Source: Burkholderiales bacterium
GTDB taxonomy: Bacteria; Pseudomonadota; Gammaproteobacteria; Burkholderiales; JACMKV01
Length of the DNA: 36,838 nucleotides
Direction of reading: 5' to 3'
Assembly (NCBI GenBank): GCA_013695435.1
Contig: JACDAM010000293.1
Span: 1 to 36,838 of the forward strand
Both the position numbers and the translations under genes were made by a program. Of the stretch, positions 1 through 8,605 are shown piece by piece (within the stretch, counting starts at the first letter, position 1; each line of letters begins with the position of its first letter). Under the pieces are notes generated by a model. It was not told the DNA's origin. It did no database searches and saw only the letters and a list, made by a program, of their open reading frames with translations.

Positions 1-2
1 CT

Positions 3-182
3 ACCATTGTTTCTTGGGCACTACTCTTCATGCATCTTTTCCTCTCCGGCAGTTTTCTAGGCCCGCACACGCTATATTTCTTTTATGCCATTCTCATGTT
101 TGTACCGTCACGTAGTAGGCTACTGCAAAACCGTCAATCTCGTATTTCGCCGAGCCGCTCAGTTCAGGCAACACACGAGTGA
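3..182 (+). CDS. C-terminal fragment of a polytopic membrane protein (cut by window edge)
   Basis: An open frame runs from the window edge (first full codon at 3) to TGA at 180-182, about 59 residues. It has two hydrophobic stretches, from SWALLFMHLFLSGSFL through HTLYFFYAILMF, then a basic tail (PSRSRLLQNRQSR). This is the pattern of the last one or two membrane helices of an integral membrane protein with a positively charged cytoplasmic tail. The stop codon directly abuts the stop of the convergent fba gene at 183. The family cannot be fixed from this fragment. An O-antigen polymerase/ligase-like protein is one guess, with no diagnostic motif. It could also be a chance open frame, but its hydrophobicity and neat end argue for a real gene. 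Confidence 0.5.
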   Translation, partial: TIVSWALLFMHLFLSGSFLGPHTLYFFYAILMFVPSRSRLLQNRQSRISPSRSVQATHE

Positions 183-1247
183 CTAATTGAAGGTTGTTCT
201 AAGCTCGCCATTGGCATATTTGTCTGCGATTGTTTCGAGCAGCAGCGGTTTAATTTTGCCGGCTTGGCCCGCGCTGCCGAACGCCTCAAAGCGCGCCTTG
301 CATAGCGCTTTCGCCGCAAGCATCGCGTCCTTCAGAAATTTGCGCGGATCGAACTCGCTTTTATTTTTCCCCAGATTGCGCCGCACCGCGCCGCTCATGG
401 CGAGGCGGATATCGGTGTCGATGTTGATCTTGCGCACGCCGTGCTTGATGCCCTCCTGGATCTCCTCGACCGGTACGCCGTAGGTTTCCTTCATTTCGCC
501 GCCGTATTCGCGAATCACAGCCAGCCATTCCTGCGGCACGCTGCTCGAACCGTGCATGACCAGATGGGTATTGGGAATGCGCTTATGGATTTCCTTGATG
601 CGGTCGATGGCGAGGATGTCGCCGGTCGGCTTGCGTGAAAATTTGTACGCGCCGTGCGAGGTGCCGATCGCAATGGCGAGCGCATCGACGCCGGTGCGCT
701 TGACGAAATCGGCGGCCTGCTCGGGGTCGGTCAACAGCATGTCGTGAGTCAGCTTGCCTTCGGCGCCCGAGCCATCTTCCTCGCCGGCCATGCCGGATTC
801 GAGTGAGCCGAGACAGCCCAGTTCGCCTTCGACCGAAACGCCGACAGGGTGCGCCATTTCGACGACCTTGCGCGTGACTTCGACGTTGTAGTCGTAGTCG
901 GCCGGTGTTTTCATATCTTCTTTGAGCGATCCGTCCATCATCACGCTCGTAAAACCCGAACGAATCGAGCGCTGACAGACGCTGGGCGAGGCGCCGTGAT
1001 CCTGATGCATGACGACCGGAATATGCGGATACATTTCGACTGCGGCCAGGATCAGATGGCGCAAAAATGGTTCACCCGCGTATTTACGCGCGCCGGCCGA
1101 GCCCTGCATGATAACCGGGCTGTCGCACTCGTCGGCCGCCTGCATGATCGCCTGCACCTGCTCGAGATTGTTGACGTTGAACGCCGGCAGGCCGTAGCCG
1201 TGTTCAGCTGCGTGATCGAGTAGCTGCCGCATGGAAACCAGTGCCAT
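183..1247 (-). CDS. fba: Class II fructose-1,6-bisphosphate aldolase
   Basis: Zinc-dependent aldolase that interconverts fructose-1,6-bisphosphate with dihydroxyacetone phosphate and glyceraldehyde-3-phosphate; class II enzymes of this type may also make sedoheptulose-1,7-bisphosphate in a Calvin cycle. The 354-residue protein shows the class II signatures [10 protein letters not shown] (metal ligand His and catalytic Asp region), [23 protein letters not shown] and VMHGSSSVP (metal and phosphate binding), and [10 protein letters not shown]. The start is placed at ATG 1247 ([10 protein letters not shown]) because an AGGAG Shine-Dalgarno lies just upstream. The open frame continues nine codons further, but those overlap the ribosome-binding site. 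It is the last gene of the minus-strand operon tkt-gap-pgk-pyk-fba, 63 bp after pyk. In autotrophic relatives the orthologue is called cbbA. Confidence 0.96.
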   Translation of the reverse strand: MALVSMRQLLDHAAEHGYGLPAFNVNNLEQVQAIMQAADECDSPVIMQGSAGARKYAGEPFLRHLILAAVEMYPHIPVVMHQDHGASPSVCQRSIRSGFTSVMMDGSLKEDMKTPADYDYNVEVTRKVVEMAHPVGVSVEGELGCLGSLESGMAGEEDGSGAEGKLTHDMLLTDPEQAADFVKRTGVDALAIAIGTSHGAYKFSRKPTGDILAIDRIKEIHKRIPNTHLVMHGSSSVPQEWLAVIREYGGEMKETYGVPVEEIQEGIKHGVRKINIDTDIRLAMSGAVRRNLGKNKSEFDPRKFLKDAMLAAKALCKARFEAFGSAGQAGKIKPLLLETIADKYANGELRTTFN

Positions 1248-1310
1248 TGTCATCTCCTGTTGAAACCCATCCATCCCGGCGCAGCGACACGCAGCGCCGA
1301 TGCCTTAACC

Positions 1311-2747
1311 CTACTCGCTATCGTGCTGCCCAACCCGGACGATCTTCATGGTATTGGTATGCCCGGCCTGTCCGATCGCCTCACCTATCGTCAGCACGAT
1401 CAGGTCGCCGTGCTTGACCGCGCCGCGGCGCAGCAGCTCCTCTTCGGCTTGCATCAATACTTCGTCGCGATCGAGGGAAGCGGTATTGAAGCGTATCGCA
1501 TGCACGCCTCCGTATAGCGTGACCTTGCGCCAGGTTTCCTGCACCGGCGTCAGCGCATAGATCGGCACGCCGGCGTGCATGCGCGACATCCACAGCGTGG
1601 TCGAGCCCGATTGCGTCAGCGCGCCGATCGCCTTGGCTTTCAGATGGTAGGCCGAAAACGACGCCGCCATCGCGATCGATTGATCGATGCGCGTGTGCGA
1701 CTGATTCATGAAGCCGCGGCGGTCGAGCTGCGCGTCGCCTTCTATTTCGGCTTCGATGCAGACGCGATTCATCGCCTCGACCGCTTCCACCGGGTAATAG
1801 CCGACCGCGCTTTCCGCCGATAGCATGACCGCATCGGTGCCGTCGAGCACGGCGTTGGCGACGTCGGAGACTTCGGCGCGGGTCGGAATCGGGCTCTGTA
1901 TCATCGATTCCATCATTTGCGTGGCCGTGACGACGACCTTGTTGCGCGCGCGCCCGGTACGAATCATGCGCTTCTGCAACGCGGGCACGGCCGCATCGCC
2001 GACTTCGACGCTGAGATCGCCGCGTGCGACCATGATCGCGTCGGTCGCTTCCAGGATCTCGTCGAGCGCGGTAATCGCTTCGGCGCGTTCGATCTTCGCC
2101 ATCATCAAGCCTTTGCCGCCGGCCTTGCGCAGCAGTTTGCGGGCGCGCTCGATGTCCCCACCGCTGCGCACGAACGATACCGCAAGGTAGTCGGCTTCCA
2201 TTTGCGCCGCGACCTTGATGTCGTCGAGGTCTTTCTCGGTCAAGGCGGGCGCCGACAGGCCGCCGCCCTTGCGGTTGATGCCCTTGTTATCCGATAAGGT
2301 TCCGCCCTGTCGTACCTTGCAGATTATTTGCCCGCCACTCACCTCATCGACTTTGAGCACGATCAAGCCGTCGTTCAGCAGCAGCGTATCGCCCGGCGCC
2401 ACGTCGTTCGGTAAATCCTTGTAGTCGAGCCCCACGCGCTCGTGATCGCCAAATTCGACATTGGCATCGAGAACAAAGCGGGAGCCGACTACCAGACGGG
2501 TCTTGCCCTGGGCGAACTTGCCGATGCGAATTTTGGGGCCTTGCAAATCGGCGATGACGCCGACTGTGCGATCGCAACTGCGCGCGATCTGGCGCGCGAG
2601 CTCTACCCGTTTCAGGTGCTCATCGGCGGCGCCATGGGAAAAATTCATGCGCACGACGTTGACGCCGGCCTTGATCATGCGCTCAAGCACTTTCGGGCTG
2701 CTCGAGGCCGGGCCTATGGTTGCGACGATTTTAGTGCGGCGGAGCAT
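1311..2747 (-). CDS. pyk: Pyruvate kinase
   Basis: Transfers phosphate from phosphoenolpyruvate to ADP, giving pyruvate and ATP, in the cytoplasm. The 478-residue protein has the full-length PK layout. It shows RRTKIVATIGPASS and RMNFSHG at the N-terminus (nucleotide and K+ region), GPKIRIGKF leading into the beta-barrel B domain, AKIERAEAI with the catalytic Lys, MVARGDLSVEVG (metal-binding Asp), VVTATQMMESMI, and the TRAEVSDVANAVLDG signature. The C-terminal allosteric domain is complete. The Ser in GDLSVE replaces the more usual Gly or Ala, a mild change. The start ATG at 2747 gives the family-typical N-terminus, but no strong Shine-Dalgarno is visible. It lies 82 bp after pgk in the operon, as in other betaproteobacterial tkt-gap-pgk-pyk-fba clusters. 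Confidence 0.97.
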   Translation of the reverse strand: MLRRTKIVATIGPASSSPKVLERMIKAGVNVVRMNFSHGAADEHLKRVELARQIARSCDRTVGVIADLQGPKIRIGKFAQGKTRLVVGSRFVLDANVEFGDHERVGLDYKDLPNDVAPGDTLLLNDGLIVLKVDEVSGGQIICKVRQGGTLSDNKGINRKGGGLSAPALTEKDLDDIKVAAQMEADYLAVSFVRSGGDIERARKLLRKAGGKGLMMAKIERAEAITALDEILEATDAIMVARGDLSVEVGDAAVPALQKRMIRTGRARNKVVVTATQMMESMIQSPIPTRAEVSDVANAVLDGTDAVMLSAESAVGYYPVEAVEAMNRVCIEAEIEGDAQLDRRGFMNQSHTRIDQSIAMAASFSAYHLKAKAIGALTQSGSTTLWMSRMHAGVPIYALTPVQETWRKVTLYGGVHAIRFNTASLDRDEVLMQAEEELLRRGAVKHGDLIVLTIGEAIGQAGHTNTMKIVRVGQHDSE

Positions 2748-2829
2748 GTTTTGACGGGGATCGGGATCAGATCAGGCTTTCTGAAGCGCAAAGCGCAATT
2801 TTTTACTTGGGTGATCGCACATTGCGCTC

Positions 2830-4035
2830 CTATACCCGATCCGCGATCCGCGATCCCCGTTGTTCCAGAACCTCCACCGCCGGCAGTGGTTTTCCTTCGA
2901 GAAATTCCAGAAACGCGCCGCCGCCGGTCGAGATATAAGATATCCGCTCCGCGAGGCCGTACTTGCTGACCGCCGCCAGCGTATCGCCGCCGCCGGCGAT
3001 CGAAAACGCGTCGGATTCGGCGATCGCTTGCGCCAAGGCTTTGGTGCCGCCGCCGAACTGGTCGAATTCGAATACGCCGAGCGGCCCGTTCCAGACGATG
3101 GTTCCGGCATTTTTTACGATTTCGGCGAAGCGCGCGCTGGTTTGTTCCCCGACATCCATGATCAAGTCGTCGGGGGCGACGTCCTCGACTTTTTTCGGCG
3201 TCGCGACAGCCGTTTCGGAAAACTCTTTTGCGCACACGACATCGACCGGAATCGGCACCTCTCCGCCGCGGTTGCGCGCGGCATCGATGATGGTTCTGGC
3301 CTGCGCAACCAGATCGGGTTCGGCCAGCGATTTGCCGATCGGGTGTCCGGCCGCGAGCATGAAGGTGTTGGCGATGCCGCCGCCGACGATCAAGCGATCG
3401 ACCTTGCCGGCCAGCGATTCCAGTACCTGCAGCTTGGTCGACACTTTGGAGCCGCCGACGATTGCGACTACCGGACGCGCAGGATTGTCGAGCGCGCGCC
3501 CGAGCGCGTCGAGCTCGGCTGCCAGCAGCGGCCCGGCGCATGCAACCTTGGCGAATTTTGCGACGCCGTGCGTGGACGCTTCGGCGCGATGCGCGGTGCC
3601 GAACGCATCCATGACGAACACGTCGCACAGCGCCGCCATCTTCTTCGCCAGCGCGTCGTCATTCTTCTTTTCGCCAGGATTGAAGCGGACGTTCTCGAAC
3701 AACGCCAGTTCATTGGCAACCGGCTCATAGCCATCGAGCCAATCGCGCACCAGTCTGACGTCGCGGCCGAGAAGCTTGCCGAGATGCGTTGCCACCGGAC
3801 GCAGGGACGCCGCCTCGTCGAACACGCCTTCCTGCGGCCTGCCGAGATGCGACATCAGCATGACGCGCGCATCCGCCGCCAACGCCGCGCGTATCGTCGG
3901 CAGCGCCGCGCGAATCCGCGTATCGTCGGTGATTTCGCCGTCTTTCAGCGGCACGTTCAGATCTTCGCGGATCAGCACACGCTTCCCGGCGATGTCGATA
4001 TCAGCGAGTTTCAGAATGTGCGAGGCGGTGTTCAT
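2830..4035 (-). CDS. pgk: Phosphoglycerate kinase
   Basis: Cytoplasmic kinase that interconverts 1,3-bisphosphoglycerate + ADP and 3-phosphoglycerate + ATP, in glycolysis or (reversed) in the Calvin cycle and gluconeogenesis. The 401-residue protein has the N-domain substrate site ([45 protein letters not shown]), the hinge [12 protein letters not shown], the C-domain [11 protein letters not shown] and the nucleotide loop [11 protein letters not shown]. The start is ATG 4035; no clear Shine-Dalgarno is seen. The normal end of the family is near VEVLE. The extra tail [11 protein letters not shown] is encoded by a 7-bp tandem repeat listed separately, so the C-terminus looks recently altered. 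It lies 48 bp downstream of gap. Confidence 0.97.
   Translation of the reverse strand: MNTASHILKLADIDIAGKRVLIREDLNVPLKDGEITDDTRIRAALPTIRAALAADARVMLMSHLGRPQEGVFDEAASLRPVATHLGKLLGRDVRLVRDWLDGYEPVANELALFENVRFNPGEKKNDDALAKKMAALCDVFVMDAFGTAHRAEASTHGVAKFAKVACAGPLLAAELDALGRALDNPARPVVAIVGGSKVSTKLQVLESLAGKVDRLIVGGGIANTFMLAAGHPIGKSLAEPDLVAQARTIIDAARNRGGEVPIPVDVVCAKEFSETAVATPKKVEDVAPDDLIMDVGEQTSARFAEIVKNAGTIVWNGPLGVFEFDQFGGGTKALAQAIAESDAFSIAGGGDTLAAVSKYGLAERISYISTGGGAFLEFLEGKPLPAVEVLEQRGSRIADRV
2836..2856. repeat. 7-bp tandem repeat (CCGCGAT) in the 3' end of pgk
   Basis: Plus-strand CCGAT, then CCGCGAT twice, then a CC remnant; the minus strand reads ATCGCGG. It lies just inside the pgk stop codon and encodes the GSRIADR part of its C-terminal tail. 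Seven is not a multiple of three, so a change in copy number would shift the frame and move the stop. The pyk-pgk gap nearby also carries GATCGGGATCAGATC-like repetition. Confidence 0.6.
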
Positions 4036-4083
4036 CAGCGATCAGCGAGGGGTCGAACCAGGACTTTCGGCTTGAGCGAGACT

Positions 4084-5094
4084 CTATTTCGCGTTCATCA
4101 ATGCAACGGTGGTATCCAGCATGCGATTCGAAAAGCCCCACTCGTTGTCATACCACGCCAGCACTTTGACCAGCTTGCCGCTGACTTTGGTCAGCGTCGC
4201 ATCGAAGGTGCTCGATGCCGGATCGTGATTGAAATCGACCGACACCAGCGGCTTGGTGTTGTAGTTCAAAACGCCTTTCAATTCGTTTTCCGATGCAGCT
4301 TTCATGACGTTGTTGACTTCATCGACGCTGGTGTCGCGCGCCGCGACGAACGATAAATCGACCAGCGAAACGTTGATCGTCGGTATACGCACGGCAAAGC
4401 CGTCGAGCTTACCGTCCAGTTCCGGCAGCACCAGGCCGACTGCGGCGGCGGCGCCGGTCTTGGTCGGGATCATCGACATCGTCGCCGAGCGCGCGCGGCG
4501 CAGGTCCTCGTGGTAAACGTCGCTCAGCACCTGATCGTTGGTGTAAGCATGCACTGTCGTCATCAGGCCTCGCACGACGCCGATCTTGTCGTTCAGCGGC
4601 TTGACCAGCGGGGCCAGACAGTTGGTTGTGCACGAAGCGTTCGAAATCACCGTGTCGGACGCTTTCAACGCTTGGTGGTTGACGCCGTAAACGATGGTCG
4701 CATCGACATCCTTGCCGCCCGGCGCTGAAATAATGACTTTCTTTGCGCCGGCCTGCAGGTGGGCGGAGGCCTTGGCCTTGCTGGTGAAAAGCCCGGTGCA
4801 TTCAAGGACGACATCGACTTTCAGATCCTTCCACGGCAGTTCGGCCGGATTGCGCACGGCCAGCACCTTGATGCGATCGCCATTGACGACCAGAAATTCT
4901 CCATCAACTTCGATCGTGCCGTTAAATTTGCCGTGCGTCGTATCGTAACGCGTCAGGTGCGCGTTGGTCTCGGCGTTGCCGAGATCGTTGATGGCGACGA
5001 TCTGGATTTCCTTATTGCGGCCCGACTCGTACAGCGCGCGCAGCACGTTGCGGCCGATGCGGCCGTAGCCGTTGATGGCGATGCGGGTTGCCAT
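4084..5094 (-). CDS. gap: Type I glyceraldehyde-3-phosphate dehydrogenase
   Basis: Oxidises and phosphorylates glyceraldehyde-3-phosphate to 1,3-bisphosphoglycerate with NAD(P)+; the reverse reaction serves carbon fixation or gluconeogenesis. The 336-residue protein begins with the Rossmann motif [11 protein letters not shown]. It carries the active-site [13 protein letters not shown] (nucleophilic Cys), HAYTNDQ (catalytic His region), [20 protein letters not shown] (phosphate sites) and the C-terminal [12 protein letters not shown] signature. The start is ATG 5094, preceded by a strong GAGGAGA site; an in-frame TTG at 5112 lies upstream of that site and is unlikely. It starts 23 bp after the tkt stop, so the two are almost certainly co-transcribed. 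Confidence 0.97.
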   Translation of the reverse strand: MATRIAINGYGRIGRNVLRALYESGRNKEIQIVAINDLGNAETNAHLTRYDTTHGKFNGTIEVDGEFLVVNGDRIKVLAVRNPAELPWKDLKVDVVLECTGLFTSKAKASAHLQAGAKKVIISAPGGKDVDATIVYGVNHQALKASDTVISNASCTTNCLAPLVKPLNDKIGVVRGLMTTVHAYTNDQVLSDVYHEDLRRARSATMSMIPTKTGAAAAVGLVLPELDGKLDGFAVRIPTINVSLVDLSFVAARDTSVDEVNNVMKAASENELKGVLNYNTKPLVSVDFNHDPASSTFDATLTKVSGKLVKVLAWYDNEWGFSNRMLDTTVALMNAK

Positions 5095-5117
5095 TGTTTC
5101 TCCTCTTCGCAAAAGCG

Positions 5118-7193
5118 CTATTCTACCGCAGCGTTGCAGCCTGTTTCCGCACGCGCATCCGGTTTATTCAGGGACAGCACGCGTTGCGCCGCGGCCACGA
5201 CGTTGTCGACGGTAAACCCGAAGTGTTTGAACAACTCGCCGGCCGGGGCTGATTCGCCGAAAGTATCGATGCCGACGACGGCGCCATCGAGTCCCACGTA
5301 CTTGCGCCAGTAATCGCTGATGCCGGCCTCGATCGCTACCCTGGGCGTGCCGCGCGGCAACACGGCTTGCCGATAGCTTTCCGGCTGTCGATCGAACACA
5401 CTTGTGCATGGCATTGAGACGACGCGGATGATGATGTTCTTATTCGCCAATGCTTTGCCCGCGTCGACCGCGAGCTGAACCTCGGAGCCGGTCGCGATCA
5501 GAACCACATCGGGATTTTTCTCGGAGGGTTTTTTCTGAGCGGCATCGAGCGGCGCAGCGTCGATCAGCACATATCCGCCGCGCGCAATGTCGGCGACGAC
5601 AATATCGTCTCTTTTCTGGAACGGCAGATTCTGCCGGCTGAACAGCAAACAGCTCGGGCCATCCCGGCGCTCGATTGCCGAGGTCCAGGCGATCAGCGAT
5701 TCGACGCTGTCGCAGGGCCGCCAGACGTCCATGTTCGGGATATAGCGCAAAGTCGCCGTCTGCTCGACAGCCTGATGCGTCGGGCCGTCTTCGCCGAGCC
5801 CGATCGAATCGTGCGTATAAACGAAGATGCTTCGGATCTTCATCAGCGCCGCCATGCGCAGCGCGTTGCGCGCGTATTCGGAGAACATCAGAAATGTCGC
5901 GCCGTACGGAATCAGGCCGCCGTACAGCGCCATGCCGTTGACCATCGCCGACATGCCGAATTCGCGCACGCCGAAATATAGCGTGTTGCCGCCGCCGATT
6001 TTGTCGACGGTACGCGAGCCCGACCACAGCGTCAGATTCGATCCGGTCAGGTCGGCGGAGCCGCCAATCAATTCCGGGAGTATCGGCGCGAGTCCTTCGA
6101 TCGCATTCTGCGAGGCTTTGCGGGTGGCGATGTTTTCGGCTTTATCGCGCGCTTTCTTGATCAGCGCGTCGACATGCGTGCGCCAGTTTGCCGGCAATTC
6201 TCCGGCCAGCCGGCGATCGAACTCGGCGCCGGGTTCGGGAAAACTTTGCCGGTAGCGGGCAAATAGCTGCCGCCAGGCGGACTCGCGCGTAGCACCCTTT
6301 TCGCGCGCATTCCAGCCGTCGTAAATTTCCTGCGGCACATCGAATGCCTGATGTGGCCAGCCCAGATGCTCGCGCGTCGCCACGACCTCGTCGGCGCCGA
6401 GCGCGGCGCCGTGGCAATCGTGGCCGCCGCCTTTGTTGGGCGAGCCTTTGCCGATGATGGTTTTGCAGCAGATCAAAGTCGGCTGCAGCGTGTTTGCCTT
6501 CGCCGCAATCAGCGCGGCGTCGATATGCTCCGGATCGTGCCCATCGACATCTGCAATCACGTGCCAGCCATACGCCTGAAAACGCCGCGGCGTGTCATCG
6601 GTGAACCAGCCTTCGACCTTGCCGTCGATCGAAATGCCGTTGTCATCGTAGATCGCGATCAGCTTGCCCAGGCCCAGCGTACCGGCCAGCGAACAGACCT
6701 CGTGCGAAATGCCTTCCATCAGGCAGCCGTCGCCGGCAAACACATAGGTGTAGTGGTCGAGGATAGCGAAGCCCGGACGATTGAATTCTGCGGCCAGCAC
6801 CTTTTCCGACAGGGCCATGCCGATCGCATTGGCGAGGCCTTGGCCGAGCGGACCGGTGGTCGTCTCTATGCCTGGCGTGTAGCCGTACTCGGGATGGCCC
6901 GGCGTCTTCGAGTGAAGTTGGCGAAAGCGCTTGATTTCGTCGATCGACAGGTCGTAGCCGGTCAGATGCAGCAGCGCGTAGTGCAGCATCGAACCGTGGC
7001 CGTTCGACAGAATGAAGCGATCGCGATTCAGCCACTTCGGATTCGCCGGATTGTGGCGCAGGTGCTTATTCCACAGCACCTCGGCGATATCGGCCATGCC
7101 CATCGGCATGCCGGGATGGCCGGAGTTGGCTTTTTGCACGGCGTCCATCGCCAGAACGCGAATCGCGTTCGCCAAATCACTGCGCGTGGCCAT
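5118..7193 (-). CDS. tkt: Transketolase
   Basis: Thiamine-diphosphate enzyme that moves two-carbon ketol units between sugar phosphates in the pentose phosphate pathway and the Calvin cycle. At 691 residues it is the usual length. Visible motifs are [21 protein letters not shown] with GMPMGMAD at the N-terminus, [18 protein letters not shown], the ThDP motif beginning GDGCLMEG with DDNGISIDG, and the pyrimidine-domain segment [14 protein letters not shown]. Start ATG 7193 ([12 protein letters not shown]) has AGGAAC about 11 bases upstream. The frame is open much further upstream but that stretch has no family similarity. It is the first gene of tkt-gap-pgk-pyk-fba. About 120 bp separate it from ntrX, enough for a promoter (a TACAAT hexamer is present, without a good -35). 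Confidence 0.97.
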   Translation of the reverse strand: MATRSDLANAIRVLAMDAVQKANSGHPGMPMGMADIAEVLWNKHLRHNPANPKWLNRDRFILSNGHGSMLHYALLHLTGYDLSIDEIKRFRQLHSKTPGHPEYGYTPGIETTTGPLGQGLANAIGMALSEKVLAAEFNRPGFAILDHYTYVFAGDGCLMEGISHEVCSLAGTLGLGKLIAIYDDNGISIDGKVEGWFTDDTPRRFQAYGWHVIADVDGHDPEHIDAALIAAKANTLQPTLICCKTIIGKGSPNKGGGHDCHGAALGADEVVATREHLGWPHQAFDVPQEIYDGWNAREKGATRESAWRQLFARYRQSFPEPGAEFDRRLAGELPANWRTHVDALIKKARDKAENIATRKASQNAIEGLAPILPELIGGSADLTGSNLTLWSGSRTVDKIGGGNTLYFGVREFGMSAMVNGMALYGGLIPYGATFLMFSEYARNALRMAALMKIRSIFVYTHDSIGLGEDGPTHQAVEQTATLRYIPNMDVWRPCDSVESLIAWTSAIERRDGPSCLLFSRQNLPFQKRDDIVVADIARGGYVLIDAAPLDAAQKKPSEKNPDVVLIATGSEVQLAVDAGKALANKNIIIRVVSMPCTSVFDRQPESYRQAVLPRGTPRVAIEAGISDYWRKYVGLDGAVVGIDTFGESAPAGELFKHFGFTVDNVVAAAQRVLSLNKPDARAETGCNAAVE

Positions 7194-7284
7194 AAATAAC
7201 GTTCCTGGATTGAAGAAGGGCTTGCCGTGCGCGGCTGACGACGGGCCGGCGTGAGCCCTGCGCAATGCGGATTGTACGAGGGCC

Positions 7285-7314
7285 ACCGAAACGGCGTGCT
7301 GCCGGAGTTTCGGT
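7285..7314 (-). terminator. Inverted repeat directly after the ntrX stop codon
   Basis: Perfect 8-bp arms ACCGAAAC (7285-7292) and GTTTCGGT (7307-7314) enclose a 14-nt loop that holds a further GGC/GCC pairing. It begins at the base next to the ntrX stop codon. No T-run follows on the minus strand, so a classical intrinsic terminator is not supported. It may be a Rho-stop, a 3'-end stabiliser or a partial barrier between ntrX and the tkt operon. Confidence 0.4.
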
Positions 7315-8574
7315 CTAATCGTCGTTTTTCTTCGGCAGGCGCATGCCCAGTTGCTTGAGCTTGCGGTACAGATGCGTCCGCTCCAGCCCGACACTGTCCG
7401 CGACGCGGCTCATATTGCCGCGCTCCTGGGCCATATGGTGTCCGAAATAAATGCGTTCGAACGCATCGCGCGCTTCGCGCAAAGGCAGATGCAGGGGCAG
7501 CACGCCGCCCGCTGCGCGCTGCTCGATATCGAATTGCGTGAGGACGCGGTTGACATCGGCGAGGCTGATCTCTTCGTCGAGCGAGGTCAGGGCCAGGGTT
7601 TTTACCGCGCTTTCGAGCTGCGCCAGATTACCCGGCCAATCCTGATTGCGCAGCGCGTTCAACGCAGCCGTGCTGAACTGGCGGCGCGGCGAATGCCTGG
7701 TTTCTATGCAGCGCGCCAGAATCAGGTTGGCCAGATCCGGAATGTCTTCACAATGCTGGCTCAGATTCGGCACACTGATCGTCAGTCCGCTGATGGCGGT
7801 GAACAAACGCGAATCGAATGCGCCCTCGGCGAGCTGGTCTGGCAGCGATTTCGACACCGCGCAAATCAGCCGCACGTTGTATTTATCGAGCTTGGCGACA
7901 AGGAGCAGCAAGCCCCTCTGCTCGATCCGGCTCAATTCACCGATATCGTGCAGAAACAGGATTCCGTCGCGCGCCTGATTCAGCAGATCGAGCGGCGCTT
8001 CGGCCAGCACGCCGAGGTGCTCGGGCGCGACCCATGGCGTGTTCGCTCGATGCAGGAAGCGGGCGCACAGTTCGACTTCGCAACCCGGGTCAGCGGTCAA
8101 CAGCAGCGGCGTCTTCAGGTTTGCGATCTGCTCGAGCCGCTGCTTCAGTTCCGCAATAATCGGCGCGCGCCCCAGACTGCCCAACGATAGCGCCGGATCG
8201 ATCTTCGGTTCGCCGCACCGCAGCGCGCGCCCTACCGTGCTGAGCAGCTTCTGCAAACCGATCGGTTTTTCCAGGAAATCGTAGGCGCCGATACGCGTCG
8301 CTTCAACCGCGGTGTCGATGGTGCCGTGGCCCGACATCATCACGACCGGCATGGTCAGAAGCCCGCCGCTCGCCCATTCGCGCAGCAGGGTGATGCCGTC
8401 CGTATCGGGCATCCAGATGTCGAGCAGCACCAGATCCGGGCGGTTTTGACTACGCATGCTGCGCGCCTGCCCGGCATTTTCGGCGAGCTTGACGAGATAA
8501 CCCTCATCGCGCAGGATTTCCGATAACAACTCGCGTATGCCGACCTCATCGTCGACGACCAGAATCTGATTCAT
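7315..8574 (-). CDS. ntrX: NtrX-like response regulator with a degenerate AAA+ domain
   Basis: Partner response regulator of the adjacent NtrY-type kinase. Of 419 residues, the receiver (about 1-120) is intact: VVDDE acidic pair at 8-9, phosphoacceptor Asp52 in LLDIWMPD, Thr85 in SGHGT, Lys103 in EKP. A Fis-type helix-turn-helix ends the protein (about 385-412, [21 protein letters not shown]). The central region (about 130-350) aligns in outline with a sigma54-activator AAA+ domain, but its functional motifs are gone. The Walker A position reads TADPGCEVE with no Lys, Walker B reads LFLHDIGEL, no GAFTGA loop exists, and the Arg-finger and sensor-II arginines are replaced ([17 protein letters not shown]). 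It probably binds DNA on phosphorylation but should not hydrolyse ATP or open sigma54 promoters. The start has an AGGAG site. Confidence 0.88.
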   Translation of the reverse strand: MNQILVVDDEVGIRELLSEILRDEGYLVKLAENAGQARSMRSQNRPDLVLLDIWMPDTDGITLLREWASGGLLTMPVVMMSGHGTIDTAVEATRIGAYDFLEKPIGLQKLLSTVGRALRCGEPKIDPALSLGSLGRAPIIAELKQRLEQIANLKTPLLLTADPGCEVELCARFLHRANTPWVAPEHLGVLAEAPLDLLNQARDGILFLHDIGELSRIEQRGLLLLVAKLDKYNVRLICAVSKSLPDQLAEGAFDSRLFTAISGLTISVPNLSQHCEDIPDLANLILARCIETRHSPRRQFSTAALNALRNQDWPGNLAQLESAVKTLALTSLDEEISLADVNRVLTQFDIEQRAAGGVLPLHLPLREARDAFERIYFGHHMAQERGNMSRVADSVGLERTHLYRKLKQLGMRLPKKNDD

Positions 8575-8605
8575 CGTGCTCCTGTAAGGGTGCTCGCCAC
8601 GCGCA

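Noticed and set aside
2860-4356. Long plus-strand open frame (about 500 codons) across pgk and gap
   Set aside because: Antisense shadow of two conserved genes; no family motif and it spans an operon junction.
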